Shown here in pieces: positions 1 through 11,830 of a DNA stretch of 64,000 nt. A model generated the notes under the pieces. It searched no databases and was not told the origin of the DNA. It worked only from the letters and a program-made list of their open reading frames with translations. Every line of letters begins with the position of its first letter. Within the stretch, counting starts at the first letter, position 1. The position numbers and the translations under genes were made by a program. This DNA is from Betaproteobacteria bacterium HGW-Betaproteobacteria-12 (GTDB lineage Bacteria > Pseudomonadota > Gammaproteobacteria > Burkholderiales > Rhodocyclaceae), in contig PHCU01000004.1 of the NCBI GenBank assembly GCA_002842345.1, positions 1 through 64,000 of the forward strand, in the 5' to 3' direction.

Positions 1-36
1 CTCGCGGACGGCTGCTTCTTCACTGGCTTTGTTCAT
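1..36 (-). CDS. possible 5' end of a CDS running off the left edge (MNKASEEAAVRE...)
   Basis: Reverse complement of 1-36 is an open frame starting with ATG; too short to identify. Confidence 0.3.
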   Translation of the reverse strand, partial: MNKASEEAAVRE

Positions 37-104
37 GGCGGGGCGATGACGATGCGATGGCAGCACTATAGCCGAGCCGCCCGCCCCGCTCAATGGCCAA
101 TTCC

Positions 105-170
105 CTGTGGGAGCGGCGTCCACGCCGCGATAACGGCCGCCGTTCGCGGCGTGGACGCCGCTCCCACACC
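105..170. repeat. GTGGGAGCGGCGTCCACGCCGCGATA palindromic repeat
   Basis: gtgggagcggcgtccacgccgcgataa...ttcgcggcgtggacgccgctcccac inverted repeat; similar copies at 13591, 53501 and 55922. Confidence 0.85.
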
Positions 171-181
171 GGGCTTGATGC

Positions 182-2083
<1,902 letters not shown>

Positions 2084-2165
2084 GGAAATGCGCTCCGGAT
2101 GAAGACGGGGGGAGAAATGGGGGCAAAAACGGGCCTTTCAAGACCCCGGGCGTTCAGGGCCGCTG

Positions 2166-2711
2166 CTACTTGTAGCAAATGCCGACGACGTCCAGTTCGC
2201 GCAGGCCGTCCGGGATCTGAAACCGCACCGTGTCGCCTTCGCGCGCCTTGAGCAGCGCCTTGGCCAGCGGCGAGATCCAGCTGATCATGCCCTTGCCGGC
2301 ATCCGCCTCGTCGATGCCGACGATCTGGTAGGTAAGCTCACAGCCTGCCTCATCGCACACCGTGACGGTGGCGCCGAAGAACACCTGCTCCGTGTTCTCC
2401 TGGCTGGCCGGGTCGACGATCACGGCGTTTTCCAGGCGCTTCATGAGGAAGCGGATGCGCCGGTCGATCTCGCGCAGGCGCTTCTTGCCGTAGATGTAGT
2501 CGCCATTCTCGGAGCGGTCGCCATTCTTCGCCGCCCATGACACGACCTGCACCAGCGCCGGCCGCTCGGCCTTGACGAGCTGCTCCAGTTCCGCCTTGAG
2601 CTGCGCGTAGCCTCGGCGCGTCACGTAATTCTTCGTTCCAGGCGGCAGCGCCGGGGCGGACGGGACGTCCTCCTCCTCGGGGCTTTCTTCCTTGACGAAG
2701 GCCTTGCTCAT
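2166..2711 (-). CDS. greB: transcription elongation factor GreB
   Basis: GreA/GreB-type coiled coil plus C-terminal domain (YVTRRGYAQLKAELEQL...NGDRSENGDYIYGKKRLREIDRRIRFL). Confidence 0.93.
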   Translation of the reverse strand: MSKAFVKEESPEEEDVPSAPALPPGTKNYVTRRGYAQLKAELEQLVKAERPALVQVVSWAAKNGDRSENGDYIYGKKRLREIDRRIRFLMKRLENAVIVDPASQENTEQVFFGATVTVCDEAGCELTYQIVGIDEADAGKGMISWISPLAKALLKAREGDTVRFQIPDGLRELDVVGICYK

Positions 2712-2770
2712 GGGCGCATCTCGTTAAATGAAGCGATAATTATATAGCCCGATCAAAATCAACCAAATCA

Positions 2771-3490
2771 GTGACCCCCGCAGACAGCAGCACCGCTATC
2801 GGCCGCAAGGCAGCATTCCTGGCCGGCGCACGCGCCTGCATGCCGCTTTCGCCTGGCGTCCTGCTCTTCGGCATGGTGTGCGGCGCGGCCGCGGCCGGCG
2901 CAGGCCTCGCGCCGGGACAATCCTTCGCCCTCTCCTGGATGGTGTTCGCCGGCTCCTCGCAGATCGTCGCCACGCAACTCTTCTCCGCGGGCGCGCCGGC
3001 CTGGGTGATCGTCCTCACCGGCTGGGTGGTCAACCTGCGCTTCATGATGTACAGCGCCACGCTGGCGCAGCAATTTCGCGGCGCTTCCCGCTTCGAGCGC
3101 TGGCTGGCCGGCTACCTGCTCACGGACCAGGCCTTCGCCGTGACGCTGGCGCGGGTGCTCGACGGCCGCAAGGACATTCCGTGGTTTTACCTCGGCATCG
3201 CCGCCACCCTCTGGCTGCTCTGGCAGTTCGCCAACCTGGGCGGCATCTATCTGGGCGCACTGGTGCCCGCCAGCTGGTCGATGGATTTCGTCGTCGCCCT
3301 CACCTTCATCGGCGTGCTGGCGCCGCTGCTGCGCGATCGTGCCATGGCGGCGGCCGCCGTGTCGGGGGGGCTGACTTCCGTCTTCCTCGTCCTGCCGCTG
3401 AAGCTCAACCTGATGGCCGCGGCACTCATCGGCGCCGCCATCGGTATCGGAATGGAAACGAGCATGAAACGCGCAAAACTGAAACCATGA
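2771..3490 (+). CDS. azlC: AzlC family branched-chain amino acid exporter large subunit
   Basis: AzlC-like sequence (PLSPGVLLFGMVCGAAAAGAGL...FAGSSQIVATQLF); followed by azlD-like ORF. Confidence 0.88.
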   Translation: MTPADSSTAIGRKAAFLAGARACMPLSPGVLLFGMVCGAAAAGAGLAPGQSFALSWMVFAGSSQIVATQLFSAGAPAWVIVLTGWVVNLRFMMYSATLAQQFRGASRFERWLAGYLLTDQAFAVTLARVLDGRKDIPWFYLGIAATLWLLWQFANLGGIYLGALVPASWSMDFVVALTFIGVLAPLLRDRAMAAAAVSGGLTSVFLVLPLKLNLMAAALIGAAIGIGMETSMKRAKLKP

Positions 3491-3507
3491 AATCCACGCC
3501 CATGCCC

Positions 3508-3553
3508 GTTACCCTCTCCCCCAGCCCCTCTCCCGCATGCGGGAGAGGGGAGC
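3508..3553. repeat. CCCTCTCCC-type palindromic repeat between azlC and azlD
   Basis: accctctcccccagcccctctcccgcatgcgggagaggggag. Confidence 0.85.
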
Positions 3554-3587
3554 GCCCAGAGTCGCTGGCGCGACTGATTGAACAATC

Positions 3588-3908
3588 ATGGCCGAAATCG
3601 CGATCTGGGGCGTGATCGCCACGCTCGGGCTGGCGACCTTCGCCACCCGATTGTCCTTCCTGGCGCTGCTGGGGGAGGGAGAACTGCCGCTGTGGCTGCG
3701 GCGCGTCCTGCACTACGTGCCGCCGGCCATCCTGGCCGCCATCATCGCGCCGCAGCTTCTTTCAGGTGCGGCGGGTCTGGACGCCACTTTCGACGGACCG
3801 CGTTGCGCGGCCGCTCTGGCCGGCTTCGCCATCGCCTACTTCACGCGCAGCACCTTCGCCACCATCGCGGTCGGCATGGCCGTGCTGTGGGGGCTGACTT
3901 TGCTGTAG
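3588..3908 (+). CDS. azlD: AzlD domain-containing membrane protein
   Basis: Small hydrophobic protein (ATFATRLSFLALLGEGELPLWLRRVLHYVPPAILAAIIAPQLL) next to azlC. Confidence 0.85.
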   Translation: MAEIAIWGVIATLGLATFATRLSFLALLGEGELPLWLRRVLHYVPPAILAAIIAPQLLSGAAGLDATFDGPRCAAALAGFAIAYFTRSTFATIAVGMAVLWGLTLL

Positions 3909-3985
3909 GTCGGGCTTCACGCCAAAGTCGGGCTGAAGCCCGACCTACAAATCTGCCGCTGCCGGACTGAAGCCCGGCGTACGGT
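3905..3985. repeat. GTAGGTCGGGCTTCAGCCCGAC-type repeats
   Basis: gtaggtcgggcttcacgccaaagtcgggctgaagcccgacctac...ggactgaagcccggcgta; related copies near 42697. Confidence 0.7.
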
Positions 3986-4219
3986 TTAATGATAGACCGC
4001 AGGCTGGGTGATCAGAGAACCATACTCCTCGAGCAGGTCGCCATAGGCCTCCATGTCGGGGTCGCCCGAAACCAGCGCCTTCAACTCGGCGCGGAAACGA
4101 TCCGCCGCCCCGTCCCGCATGAGGACGCCCTTGTTGACACGCTTGTCGATCACCTCCACGGCATCCTGCGCCGGATAATCGACGACATGCATTACCGGAT
4201 TATCGAAGACGATCATCAT
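3986..4219 (-). CDS. DUF3567-like small protein
   Basis: 77 aa, MMIVFDNPVMHVVDYPAQDAVEVIDKRVNKGVLMRDGAADRFRAEL...LITQPAVYH; resembles betaproteobacterial DUF3567. Confidence 0.6.
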   Translation of the reverse strand: MMIVFDNPVMHVVDYPAQDAVEVIDKRVNKGVLMRDGAADRFRAELKALVSGDPDMEAYGDLLEEYGSLITQPAVYH

Positions 4220-4317
4220 GGTTGTTACCTCCGTATCTAGTATGTGGGCTTGCCCGCACGCATTTCAACCCTGTGCTTCATGTTGTCTTTCCCTGGCCTG
4301 CCGCATACCATAGCCGC

Positions 4318-4527
4318 ATGGCAGAATCCGACGACATCGCCTCCCTGCGCCTGCGCCTGCACGATTTTCAGGTCGAACACCGCGACCTGGACGAAATCAT
4401 CGAACGCCTGATGCAGACGCCTCCGCTCGACGACCTGATGCTGCGCCGGCTGAAAAAACGCAAACTGCTGCTGAAAGACCGCATCGCCATCCTCGAACGC
4501 ATGATCGAACCCGACATTCCGGCCTGA
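4318..4527 (+). CDS. YdcH/DUF465 family protein
   Basis: MAESDDIASLRLRLHDFQVEHRDLDEIIERL...LMLRRLKKRKLLLKDRIAILERM; typical DUF465 layout. Confidence 0.8.
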   Translation: MAESDDIASLRLRLHDFQVEHRDLDEIIERLMQTPPLDDLMLRRLKKRKLLLKDRIAILERMIEPDIPA

Positions 4528-4634
4528 GCGCCATCTGCCGGGCCGACCCAAAGATGGCGCAGCCAACACCAAGGAGCCGCGCTGCGGCGAACAATCGTCA
4601 CTCCCTTCCTCGGGAAGGGGGGCGGGAGAAAGGT
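4525..4634. repeat. long dispersed intergenic repeat, copy A
   Basis: tgagcgccatctgccgggccgacccaaagatggcgcagccaacaccaaggagccgcgctgcggcgaacaatcgtcactccctt...; aligns by eye with 34307-34418. Confidence 0.8.
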
Positions 4635-4639
4635 ACTCA

Positions 4640-5935
4640 ATGAGCAAGACCAGCGCTTTCAATTTCGACACCCTGAGCCTGCACGCCGGCCAGCAACCCG
4701 ACCCGCAATACGGCGCCCGCGCCGCGCCCATCTACCTCACAACCTCCTTCGTCTTCAAGGACACCGACCAGGCCGCCGCGCTCTTCAACATGGAGCGTGC
4801 CGGCCACGTCTATTCGCGCATCTCCAACCCGACCAATGCCGTGCTGGAGGAGCGCATCGCCGCGCTTGAAGGCGGCGTCGGCGCCATCGCCGCCGCCTCG
4901 GGCCAGGCGGCGCTGCACCTGGCCATCTGCACCCTGATGGGCGCCGGCAGCCACATCGTCGCCTCGCGCTCGCTCTACGGCGGCTCGCACAACCTGCTCG
5001 AATACACCCTGCCGCGCTTCGGCGTCGCCACCACCTTCGTCGATCCGCGCGACCTCGACGCCTGGCGCGCCGCCCTCCGCCCCGAAACCCGCCTGCTCTT
5101 CGGCGAAACGCTGGGCAACCCCGGCCTGGACGTGCTCGACGTGCCGCGCGTGGCCGAGATCGCCCACGCCGCCGGCCTGCCGCTGATGGTGGATTCCACC
5201 TTTACCACGCCCTTTCTCATGCGACCCTTCGACCTCGGCGCCGACCTGCTCTTCCATTCGGCGACCAAGTTCCTCGGCGGGCACGGCGTCGCCATCGGCG
5301 GCCTGCTGGTGGACTCCGGCAAATTCGACTGGGAAAGCTCGGGGAAATTCCCCACCCTGACCGAGCCTTACGCGGGCTTCCACGGCATGGACTTCGCCGA
5401 GGAGTCGACCGTCGCCGCCTTCCTGCTGCGGGCGCGGCGCGAGGGCCTGCGCGACTTCGGCGCCTGCATGAGTCCGATGACCGCCTTCCAGATACTGCAG
5501 GGCATGGAAACGCTGCCGCTGCGCATGCAGCGCCACATCGACAACACGCGCAGGATCGTCGCGCATCTCGCCGCACACGCCACGGTGGAATCGGTGTCCT
5601 ATCCGGAACTGGAGAACCATCCCGACCACGCCCTGGCGAAAACGCTGCTGCCGAAGGGCTGCGGCGCGGTATTCAGCTTCGTCCTGAAAGGCGGCCGGGC
5701 CGCGGGGCGCAAGTTCATCGAGAACCTGCGCGTCTTCTCGCACCTGGCCAACGTCGGCGATGCCAAGTCGCTGGTCATCCACCCGGCGAGCACCACGCAT
5801 TTCCGCATGTCCGACGAGGCCCTGCGCGCCTCCGGCATCCACGAGGGCACGGTGCGCCTGTCGATCGGACTGGAGGATGCGGACGATCTCATCGCGGACC
5901 TCGACAGCGGCCTGCGCGCCGCACAGAAGGCTTGA
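4640..5935 (+). CDS. metY: O-acetylhomoserine aminocarboxypropyltransferase / sulfhydrylase
   Basis: Cys/Met metabolism PLP enzyme; TLSLHAGQQPDP, HSATKFLGGHGVAIGG, 431 aa typical of MetY. Confidence 0.88.
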   Translation: MSKTSAFNFDTLSLHAGQQPDPQYGARAAPIYLTTSFVFKDTDQAAALFNMERAGHVYSRISNPTNAVLEERIAALEGGVGAIAAASGQAALHLAICTLMGAGSHIVASRSLYGGSHNLLEYTLPRFGVATTFVDPRDLDAWRAALRPETRLLFGETLGNPGLDVLDVPRVAEIAHAAGLPLMVDSTFTTPFLMRPFDLGADLLFHSATKFLGGHGVAIGGLLVDSGKFDWESSGKFPTLTEPYAGFHGMDFAEESTVAAFLLRARREGLRDFGACMSPMTAFQILQGMETLPLRMQRHIDNTRRIVAHLAAHATVESVSYPELENHPDHALAKTLLPKGCGAVFSFVLKGGRAAGRKFIENLRVFSHLANVGDAKSLVIHPASTTHFRMSDEALRASGIHEGTVRLSIGLEDADDLIADLDSGLRAAQKA

Positions 5936-5937
5936 AC

Positions 5938-6735
5938 ATGGAACTCACCGTCAATGGCGCCGCCACCTACGCCTACACCGGCGGCAAGCCCTTCAACCCG
6001 GAACTGCCGACCATCGTCTTCATCCACGGCGCCGAGAACGACCACAGCGTATGGGGCCTGCAAAGCCGCTGGTTCGCCCACCACGGCTGCGGCGTGCTGG
6101 CGGTCGACCTGCCCGGCCATGGCCGTTCCGACGGGCCGCTGCTGCCCACCGTCGAGGCGCAGGCCGAGTGGCTCGTCGCCCTGCTCGATGCCGCTGGCGT
6201 GGAAGACGCCGCGCTGGTCGGCCACAGCATGGGTTCGCTCATCGCGCTCGAAGCCGCGTCGCGCTTTCCGGAGCGGGTGTCGAGCATCGTCCTCGTCGGC
6301 ACCGCCGTGCCGATGCCCGTTTCCGAGGCGCTGCTCACCGCCGCGCGCGATGCGCGGCCCAAGGCCGACGGGATGGTCAACGTCTGGTCGCATGGCGCGC
6401 GCGGCGCCATCGGCGGCAACACCGTGCCCGGCATGTGGATGATGGGCGCCAGCCTGCGCCTGATGGAGCGCGCCGCCCCGGGCGTGCTGCACAACGATCT
6501 GCACGCCTGCAACGCCTATGCGCGCGGCCCGGAAGCCGCCGCCGCGGCGCAATGCCCGGCGCTGCTCGTCGTCGGCAGCCGCGACATGATGACCAGCCCG
6601 CGCGGCGCGCCCAAGCTGGCGGCGGCGATGAAGGATGCCCGCATCGCCCCCATCGAAGGCAGCGGCCATGCCCTCATGGCGGAATACCCCGATGCGGTGC
6701 TCGATGCGCTGCGCGGCTTCCTGATTGCCGCCTGA
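5938..6735 (+). CDS. alpha/beta hydrolase
   Basis: VFIHGAENDHSVW and nucleophile elbow GHSMGS; ATG at 5938. Confidence 0.9.
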   Translation: MELTVNGAATYAYTGGKPFNPELPTIVFIHGAENDHSVWGLQSRWFAHHGCGVLAVDLPGHGRSDGPLLPTVEAQAEWLVALLDAAGVEDAALVGHSMGSLIALEAASRFPERVSSIVLVGTAVPMPVSEALLTAARDARPKADGMVNVWSHGARGAIGGNTVPGMWMMGASLRLMERAAPGVLHNDLHACNAYARGPEAAAAAQCPALLVVGSRDMMTSPRGAPKLAAAMKDARIAPIEGSGHALMAEYPDAVLDALRGFLIAA

Positions 6736-6753
6736 GCAGCGGCGGTTCCCGGC

Positions 6754-8415
6754 TCAGGCGCGTGAGCGGTCCGACACGACCCTGATGTTTCGCGAAGAGG
6801 GCCTTGGCCCGCTCTTCGCATCAGTCCGGGTAAATGTCTCGACCCGGTTGCGGCCCGTATCCTTGGCAAGGTAGAGCGCCTGATCGGCCTTGGCGAAGAG
6901 CGTCTCCAGGTTGTCGCCTTTCGCGAACTCGGCGACGCCGAAACTCACGGTGAACCTCGGCAAGTCCTTCGCGTGGAATGTCTCGAACAACAGGCGCAGC
7001 TTTTCGGCGAGCCGGGCGGCTTCCTCGGCCGAGGTTTCCGGCGTCAGGATGATGAATTCCTCGCCCCCCCAGCGGGCGAAGATGTCCGTCCCGCGCATGT
7101 TGTCGCGAATCAGGCAGGCCAGTTCGATAAGCACCCGGTCGCCAACCGCATGCCCATGGCTGTCGTTGATCCGCTTGAAATGGTCTACGTCCGCGATGAT
7201 CATGGACAGCTTGCGATGGTAGCGCAGCGCACGCTGCAGTTCGCCCCCGGCGAGTTCGTGAAAGCCATGGCGGTTCAAAGCCCCGGTGAGGGCATCGGTC
7301 GACGCCTTGATGTTGAGGCTGTCAACCATGTCGAGCAACTGATTGAAGCTTTGCGCGATATCGATCGGCTCATCGCGCATCCCCTTCACCCCGCGCTCCC
7401 ACTCCTGCTTGCCCGCAGCCCGGCGCGCTCCCCGCAGGACGCTTTCGAACGCCCGCATGAGGAGCAGCAACGAGGAGATGGCGAGCCAGGTCAGGAGGAC
7501 TGATATGAGGAGCAGCCCGCCTCGCTGCAGCAGGATTTCCGCGCGGACCTTGTCGTGGATTGCCTGCGTCTGGTCGATCAATTCGATCAGGGAATAGCGT
7601 TCGACCTCGCGCAGCAGGTTGATCGCTTCCGTCACGATCCCGTACCAGCGCGTTCGCGGCATGCTGATCGGGTCGATGGCGCGGCCATCCCTGGCCGCTC
7701 GCAAGAGCCGCATCGACGACTGCATCGCCGGCTCGCCAAGCGCCCCCGTCAGCGTGGCCCGCATGGATGGACTGGATTCCTTGAGGAAGCGCTGGATGCC
7801 GGCTTCGAACAGGCCAAAGCGGCTGCCCATCGCCGCGTGCCAGGCGGGGTCGGGCCTGCCCTTGCCGGGCATAGCCAGCACGGTGGCGCGGGCCTGGCCA
7901 AGATACTCCTTGGCGCGGACCAGATGCACGAGGGCGATCAGGTCATGCTGTGCGGGATGCCCGTTCGCAGCGAGGCTCAGTCTGTCCATTTGCTCGAAAA
8001 TGCCGTTCAGGCTGAGCGTGTAGAAATCGAAGGATTCCCGTTCTTCGACCGCAGTCTGGTCCACCTTCTCCCGCATCGCCCCCAGGCCTGGCAGCAAGGC
8101 AGGCTCCTGAGCTGAATCCACCTGCGACAATCTGAAATCCGTCGCAATGCGTTGCGCAGACATTTCCTTGCGGGCGTTGCCCCCCGCGTCGGCAAGAAAG
8201 GCGGATGACAGGCCCCGCTCCTTCTGCACTTCATGAACGAGGCGTGCCATGCGCTCCGCCTGCGCTAGCTGATCCAGCATGGTGCGATGGCTTGTCAGTT
8301 CCTTGCCGGAGAGCTGATACTGGAGGCCAAAAACCAATAGCAGGCTGCCCAGAAACAACAGTCCGAGAAGCCAAATTCTTGTTTTGATGCTGATTTTAAG
8401 ATCCATACGAGCCAC
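6754..8415 (-). CDS. GGDEF diguanylate cyclase with N-terminal NIT (nitrate/nitrite-sensing-type) domain
   Basis: RWGGEEFIIL active site; N-terminal QKERGLSSAFLADAGG resembles NIT domains. Confidence 0.88.
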   Translation of the reverse strand: MARMDLKISIKTRIWLLGLLFLGSLLLVFGLQYQLSGKELTSHRTMLDQLAQAERMARLVHEVQKERGLSSAFLADAGGNARKEMSAQRIATDFRLSQVDSAQEPALLPGLGAMREKVDQTAVEERESFDFYTLSLNGIFEQMDRLSLAANGHPAQHDLIALVHLVRAKEYLGQARATVLAMPGKGRPDPAWHAAMGSRFGLFEAGIQRFLKESSPSMRATLTGALGEPAMQSSMRLLRAARDGRAIDPISMPRTRWYGIVTEAINLLREVERYSLIELIDQTQAIHDKVRAEILLQRGGLLLISVLLTWLAISSLLLLMRAFESVLRGARRAAGKQEWERGVKGMRDEPIDIAQSFNQLLDMVDSLNIKASTDALTGALNRHGFHELAGGELQRALRYHRKLSMIIADVDHFKRINDSHGHAVGDRVLIELACLIRDNMRGTDIFARWGGEEFIILTPETSAEEAARLAEKLRLLFETFHAKDLPRFTVSFGVAEFAKGDNLETLFAKADQALYLAKDTGRNRVETFTRTDAKSGPRPSSRNIRVVSDRSRA

Positions 8416-8513
8416 GCAGCCACTGATGCCCGATTTACGGCCAATAGCTGTATTTCTTTAGGAAAAACAATCTATAAGGCAATAAAAGCTCGAAACGGGC
8501 ATAATCTGACGAC

Positions 8514-9698
8514 ATGAACACTACTTCCGCTGGAACCTCCCGCACCGTCCGCCGCATCGTTCTGGCTGTTCTGATCTTGTCGCTTGTCGCAGGCGTCATC
8601 TGGTGGGCCACCCGACCCAAGCCGATTGCCGTCGTCGTGAGGGCGGTTGAGGTCGGCCGCGTCGAAACCACGGTCGCCAACACCCGCGCCGGCTCCGTCG
8701 CCGCCTGCCGCCGCGCCAAGCTGGCGCCGCCGCTGGGCGGCCGCATCGAAAAGCTGCATGTGCGCGAGGGCGACCGCGTCAAGGCCGGACAACTGCTCGT
8801 CGAACTGTGGAACGACGACCTCGCCGCGCGCGAGCGCATCTCGCGCGAGCAGCGCGCCACCGCCCTAGCGCACGTGCGTGAAGCCTGCCTGCTGGCCGAC
8901 ACGGCCACGCGCGAGGCGGCCCGCAGCCGCGCCCTGCGCGACAAGGGTTTTGTCTCCGAGGGCCAGGTCGACCGTGCCGAAAGCGAGGCCAAGGCGAAAC
9001 AGGCCGGCTGCGACTCTGCACGCGCCCAGGTACAGGAGGCCAACGCGCGCATCGGCGCCTCGCGCGCCGACACGGCGCGCTCAGTCGTGCGCGCCCCCTT
9101 CGACGGCATCGTCGCCGAGGTCAACGGCGAGGTGGGCGAATACCTCACGCCCTCGCCGCCGGGCATCATGACCCTGCCGGCAGTAGACCTCATCGACGAT
9201 TCCTGCCTCTACGTCACCGCGCCCATCGACGAAGTAGACGCCGCCCGCCTGAAGGTGGGGCTGAGCGGCCGCATCACGCTGGACGCCTACCGCGACAGGC
9301 ATTTCAGCGGCAAGGTGCGACGCATCGCGCCGTATGTCCTGGCGCTGGAGAAGCAGGCGCGCACGGTCGAGGTGGAAGTCGAGTTCGACAACCCGGGCGA
9401 CATCCGCCACCTGCTGGTGGGCTACAGCGCAGACATCGAGGTGGTGGTGGACACGCGCGACAACGTCCTGCGCATCCCGACCACCGCGCTCATGCCCGGC
9501 AGCCGCGTGCTGGTGCTGACCGAAGAGGGCATGCTCGAGGAAAGAAAAATCGAGACCGGCCTGACCAACTGGGAATTCACCGAGGCGAAATCCGGCATCG
9601 AACGCGGCGCGCGTGTCGTCACTTCGCTCGAGCGCGCCGGCGTCAAGGCGGGCGTGCGTGCCGTGGCCGAGGAAAAGCCGGAAACCAAGAAACCATGA
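8514..9698 (+). CDS. efflux periplasmic adaptor (HlyD/MacA-like)
   Basis: Membrane-fusion protein layout (LAPPLGGRIEKLHVREGDRVKAGQLL...VVRAPFDGIVAEVNGEVGEYL) upstream of ABC genes. Confidence 0.9.
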   Translation: MNTTSAGTSRTVRRIVLAVLILSLVAGVIWWATRPKPIAVVVRAVEVGRVETTVANTRAGSVAACRRAKLAPPLGGRIEKLHVREGDRVKAGQLLVELWNDDLAARERISREQRATALAHVREACLLADTATREAARSRALRDKGFVSEGQVDRAESEAKAKQAGCDSARAQVQEANARIGASRADTARSVVRAPFDGIVAEVNGEVGEYLTPSPPGIMTLPAVDLIDDSCLYVTAPIDEVDAARLKVGLSGRITLDAYRDRHFSGKVRRIAPYVLALEKQARTVEVEVEFDNPGDIRHLLVGYSADIEVVVDTRDNVLRIPTTALMPGSRVLVLTEEGMLEERKIETGLTNWEFTEAKSGIERGARVVTSLERAGVKAGVRAVAEEKPETKKP

Positions 9699-9716
9699 GC
9701 GGCGCGGGCCCTTGCC

Positions 9717-9785
9717 GTCATTCCCGCGAAAGCGGGAATCCAGCGGCTTTGGATCGACAATGGATTCCCGCTTTCGCGGGAATGG
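9717..9785. repeat. dRS3-like ATTCCCGCGAAAGCGGGAAT inverted repeat
   Basis: gtcattcccgcgaaagcgggaatccag...atggattcccgctttcgcgggaatg; similar copy at 57845. Confidence 0.85.
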
Positions 9786-9798
9786 CGGTCCTCGGCAA

Positions 9799-10473
9799 AT
9801 GATCAGCCTCACCGGCATCGAACGGGTCTTCCGCGTCGGCGACGAAGAGGTGCACGCGCTGCGCGGCGTCAGCCTGGACATCGAGCAGGGCGAGTACCTC
9901 TCCATCATGGGCCCGTCGGGCTCGGGCAAGTCCACCCTGCTCAACATCCTCGGCCTGCTCGACCGGCCGAACGCCGGCCGCTACGAACTGAACGGCCACG
10001 ACGTCACCGGCCTGCCCGACGACGAGTTGGCACGGGTGCGCCGGGAGAACATCGGTTTCGTCTTCCAGTTCTTCCACCTCGTGCCGCGGCTCACCGCCGG
10101 GCAGAACATCGAGCTGCCGATGGTGCTGGCCGGCATCGCCCCGGCGGAGCGGCGGCGGCGCCTCGACAAGCTGCTCGCCGCCTACGGCCTGGAAGCGCGC
10201 GCCGGCCACCGCCCCGACCAGCTCTCCGGCGGCCAGTGCCAGCGCGTCGCCATCGCCCGCGCCATGTCGATGGGCCCGACGCTGATCCTCGCCGACGAGC
10301 CGACCGGCAACCTCGACCGCCATACCGGGCAGGAGGTCATGGCAGTGCTCGAACAGGTGCATCACGACGGTGGCACCCTGGCGGTCGTCACCCACGACCC
10401 GGAGATCGGTGCGCGTGCGCACCGCCGCATCCGTCTCGTCGACGGCGAAGTCGTCGAGGATTTCCGGGAATGA
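9799..10473 (+). CDS. ABC transporter ATP-binding protein (MacB/LolD type)
   Basis: Walker [18 protein letters not shown] signature, [13 protein letters not shown] at 9799. Confidence 0.95.
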   Translation: MISLTGIERVFRVGDEEVHALRGVSLDIEQGEYLSIMGPSGSGKSTLLNILGLLDRPNAGRYELNGHDVTGLPDDELARVRRENIGFVFQFFHLVPRLTAGQNIELPMVLAGIAPAERRRRLDKLLAAYGLEARAGHRPDQLSGGQCQRVAIARAMSMGPTLILADEPTGNLDRHTGQEVMAVLEQVHHDGGTLAVVTHDPEIGARAHRRIRLVDGEVVEDFRE

Positions 10474-10487
10474 TCATCGCCCTTTCC

Positions 10488-10618
10488 CCCTCTCCCCAAC
10501 CCTCTCCCCGCTGGGGAGAGGTGGCCGTCTTCCTCCCCTCTTCCCGGCGGGGAGAAGGCGCCGTCTTCCTCCCCTCTCCCGCTTGCGGGAGAGGGGTCGG
10601 GGGAGAGGGTGGCTCTTA
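10488..10618. repeat. cluster of CCCTCTCCC-type palindromic repeats
   Basis: ccctctccccaaccctctccccgctggggagagg...cccctctcccgcttgcgggagaggggtcgggggagaggg. Confidence 0.88.
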
Positions 10619-10621
10619 ATC

Positions 10622-11830
10622 ATGCGCTTCGCTGACCTCCTCCGCTTCGCCTGGCAGGTGCTGGGCGGCTACCGCGCCCGCACGGCGCTGATCCTGCTCG
10701 CCATGGGCATCGGCGTCGCCGCAGTGGTGGCGGTGAGCTCCATCGGCGAGGGAGCGCGCCTCTACGTCGTCAACCAGTTCGGCTCGCTCGGCACCAACCT
10801 GATCATCGTCCTGCCCGGCCGCTCCGAGACGGCCGGCGCCATGCCCGGCGTGCTGATCGGCAAGACGCCGCGCGACCTCACCATCGACGATGCCCTGGCG
10901 CTCAAGCGCAGCCCGGCCATCCTGCGCTTCGCCCCGCTCATCGTCGGCGCCGGCGACGTGCGCGTCGGCAGCCGCAGCCGCGAGACGCCGGTGCTCGGCA
11001 CCACCGCCGAATTCATCCAGGTGCGCCAGATGGACATGGCACACGGCCTGTTCCTGCCGCCGGGCGATCCGCGCCACGGCCAGCCGGTATGCGTCATCGG
11101 CGCGAAGGTGGCCAGCGAGCTGTTCGGCGCGCGCCCGGCGCTGGGCGAGTGGCTGCGCATCGGCGACCGCCGCTTCCGCATCGTCGGCGTGCTCGCCAAG
11201 CAGGGCCAGTCGCTCGGCTTCAACACCGACGAGATCGTCGTCATCCCGCTCGCCGCGGCGCAGGCCCTCTTCAACACGGAGGCGCTGTTCCGCGTCCTCG
11301 TCGAGGCGAAGAGCCGCGAGCAGATTCCCCTGGCCAAGGCCGACGTCGAGGAGATCATCCGACTGCGCCACGAGGGCGAGCGCGACGTCACGGTGATCAC
11401 CCAGGACGCCGTGCTGGAGACCTTCGACCGCATCCTGCGCGCGCTGACGCTGGCCGTCGGCGGCATCGCCGCCATCAGCCTCGCCGTGGCCGGCATCCTC
11501 ATCATGAACGTCATGCTCATCGCCGTAACGCAGCGGCGGCGCGAGATCGGCCTGCTCAAGGCGTTGGGCGCCACCGGCGCGCAGATCCGCGCCGCTTTCT
11601 TCACCGAGGCGGCGATGCTGGCGCTGGGCGGCGCCGCGCTCGGCCTGATCGTCGGCAAGCTGGGCCAGGTCGCCATCGGCCAGGCCTTCCCGGACATCCC
11701 CTTCACGGCGCCCTGGTGGGCGGTAATCGCCGCTCCGCTCACCGCCATCGTCACCTCGGTGCTGTTCACCGTGGTGCCGGCCCGGCGCGCGGCGCAGCTC
11801 GATCCCATCCAGGCGCTGTCCAAGCGATGA
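10622..11830 (+). CDS. ABC transporter permease (MacB/FtsX family), first copy
   Basis: ARTALILLAMGIGVAAVVAVSSIGEGARLYV and C-terminal FtsX TM block RRREIGLLKALGAT. Confidence 0.92.
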   Translation: MRFADLLRFAWQVLGGYRARTALILLAMGIGVAAVVAVSSIGEGARLYVVNQFGSLGTNLIIVLPGRSETAGAMPGVLIGKTPRDLTIDDALALKRSPAILRFAPLIVGAGDVRVGSRSRETPVLGTTAEFIQVRQMDMAHGLFLPPGDPRHGQPVCVIGAKVASELFGARPALGEWLRIGDRRFRIVGVLAKQGQSLGFNTDEIVVIPLAAAQALFNTEALFRVLVEAKSREQIPLAKADVEEIIRLRHEGERDVTVITQDAVLETFDRILRALTLAVGGIAAISLAVAGILIMNVMLIAVTQRRREIGLLKALGATGAQIRAAFFTEAAMLALGGAALGLIVGKLGQVAIGQAFPDIPFTAPWWAVIAAPLTAIVTSVLFTVVPARRAAQLDPIQALSKR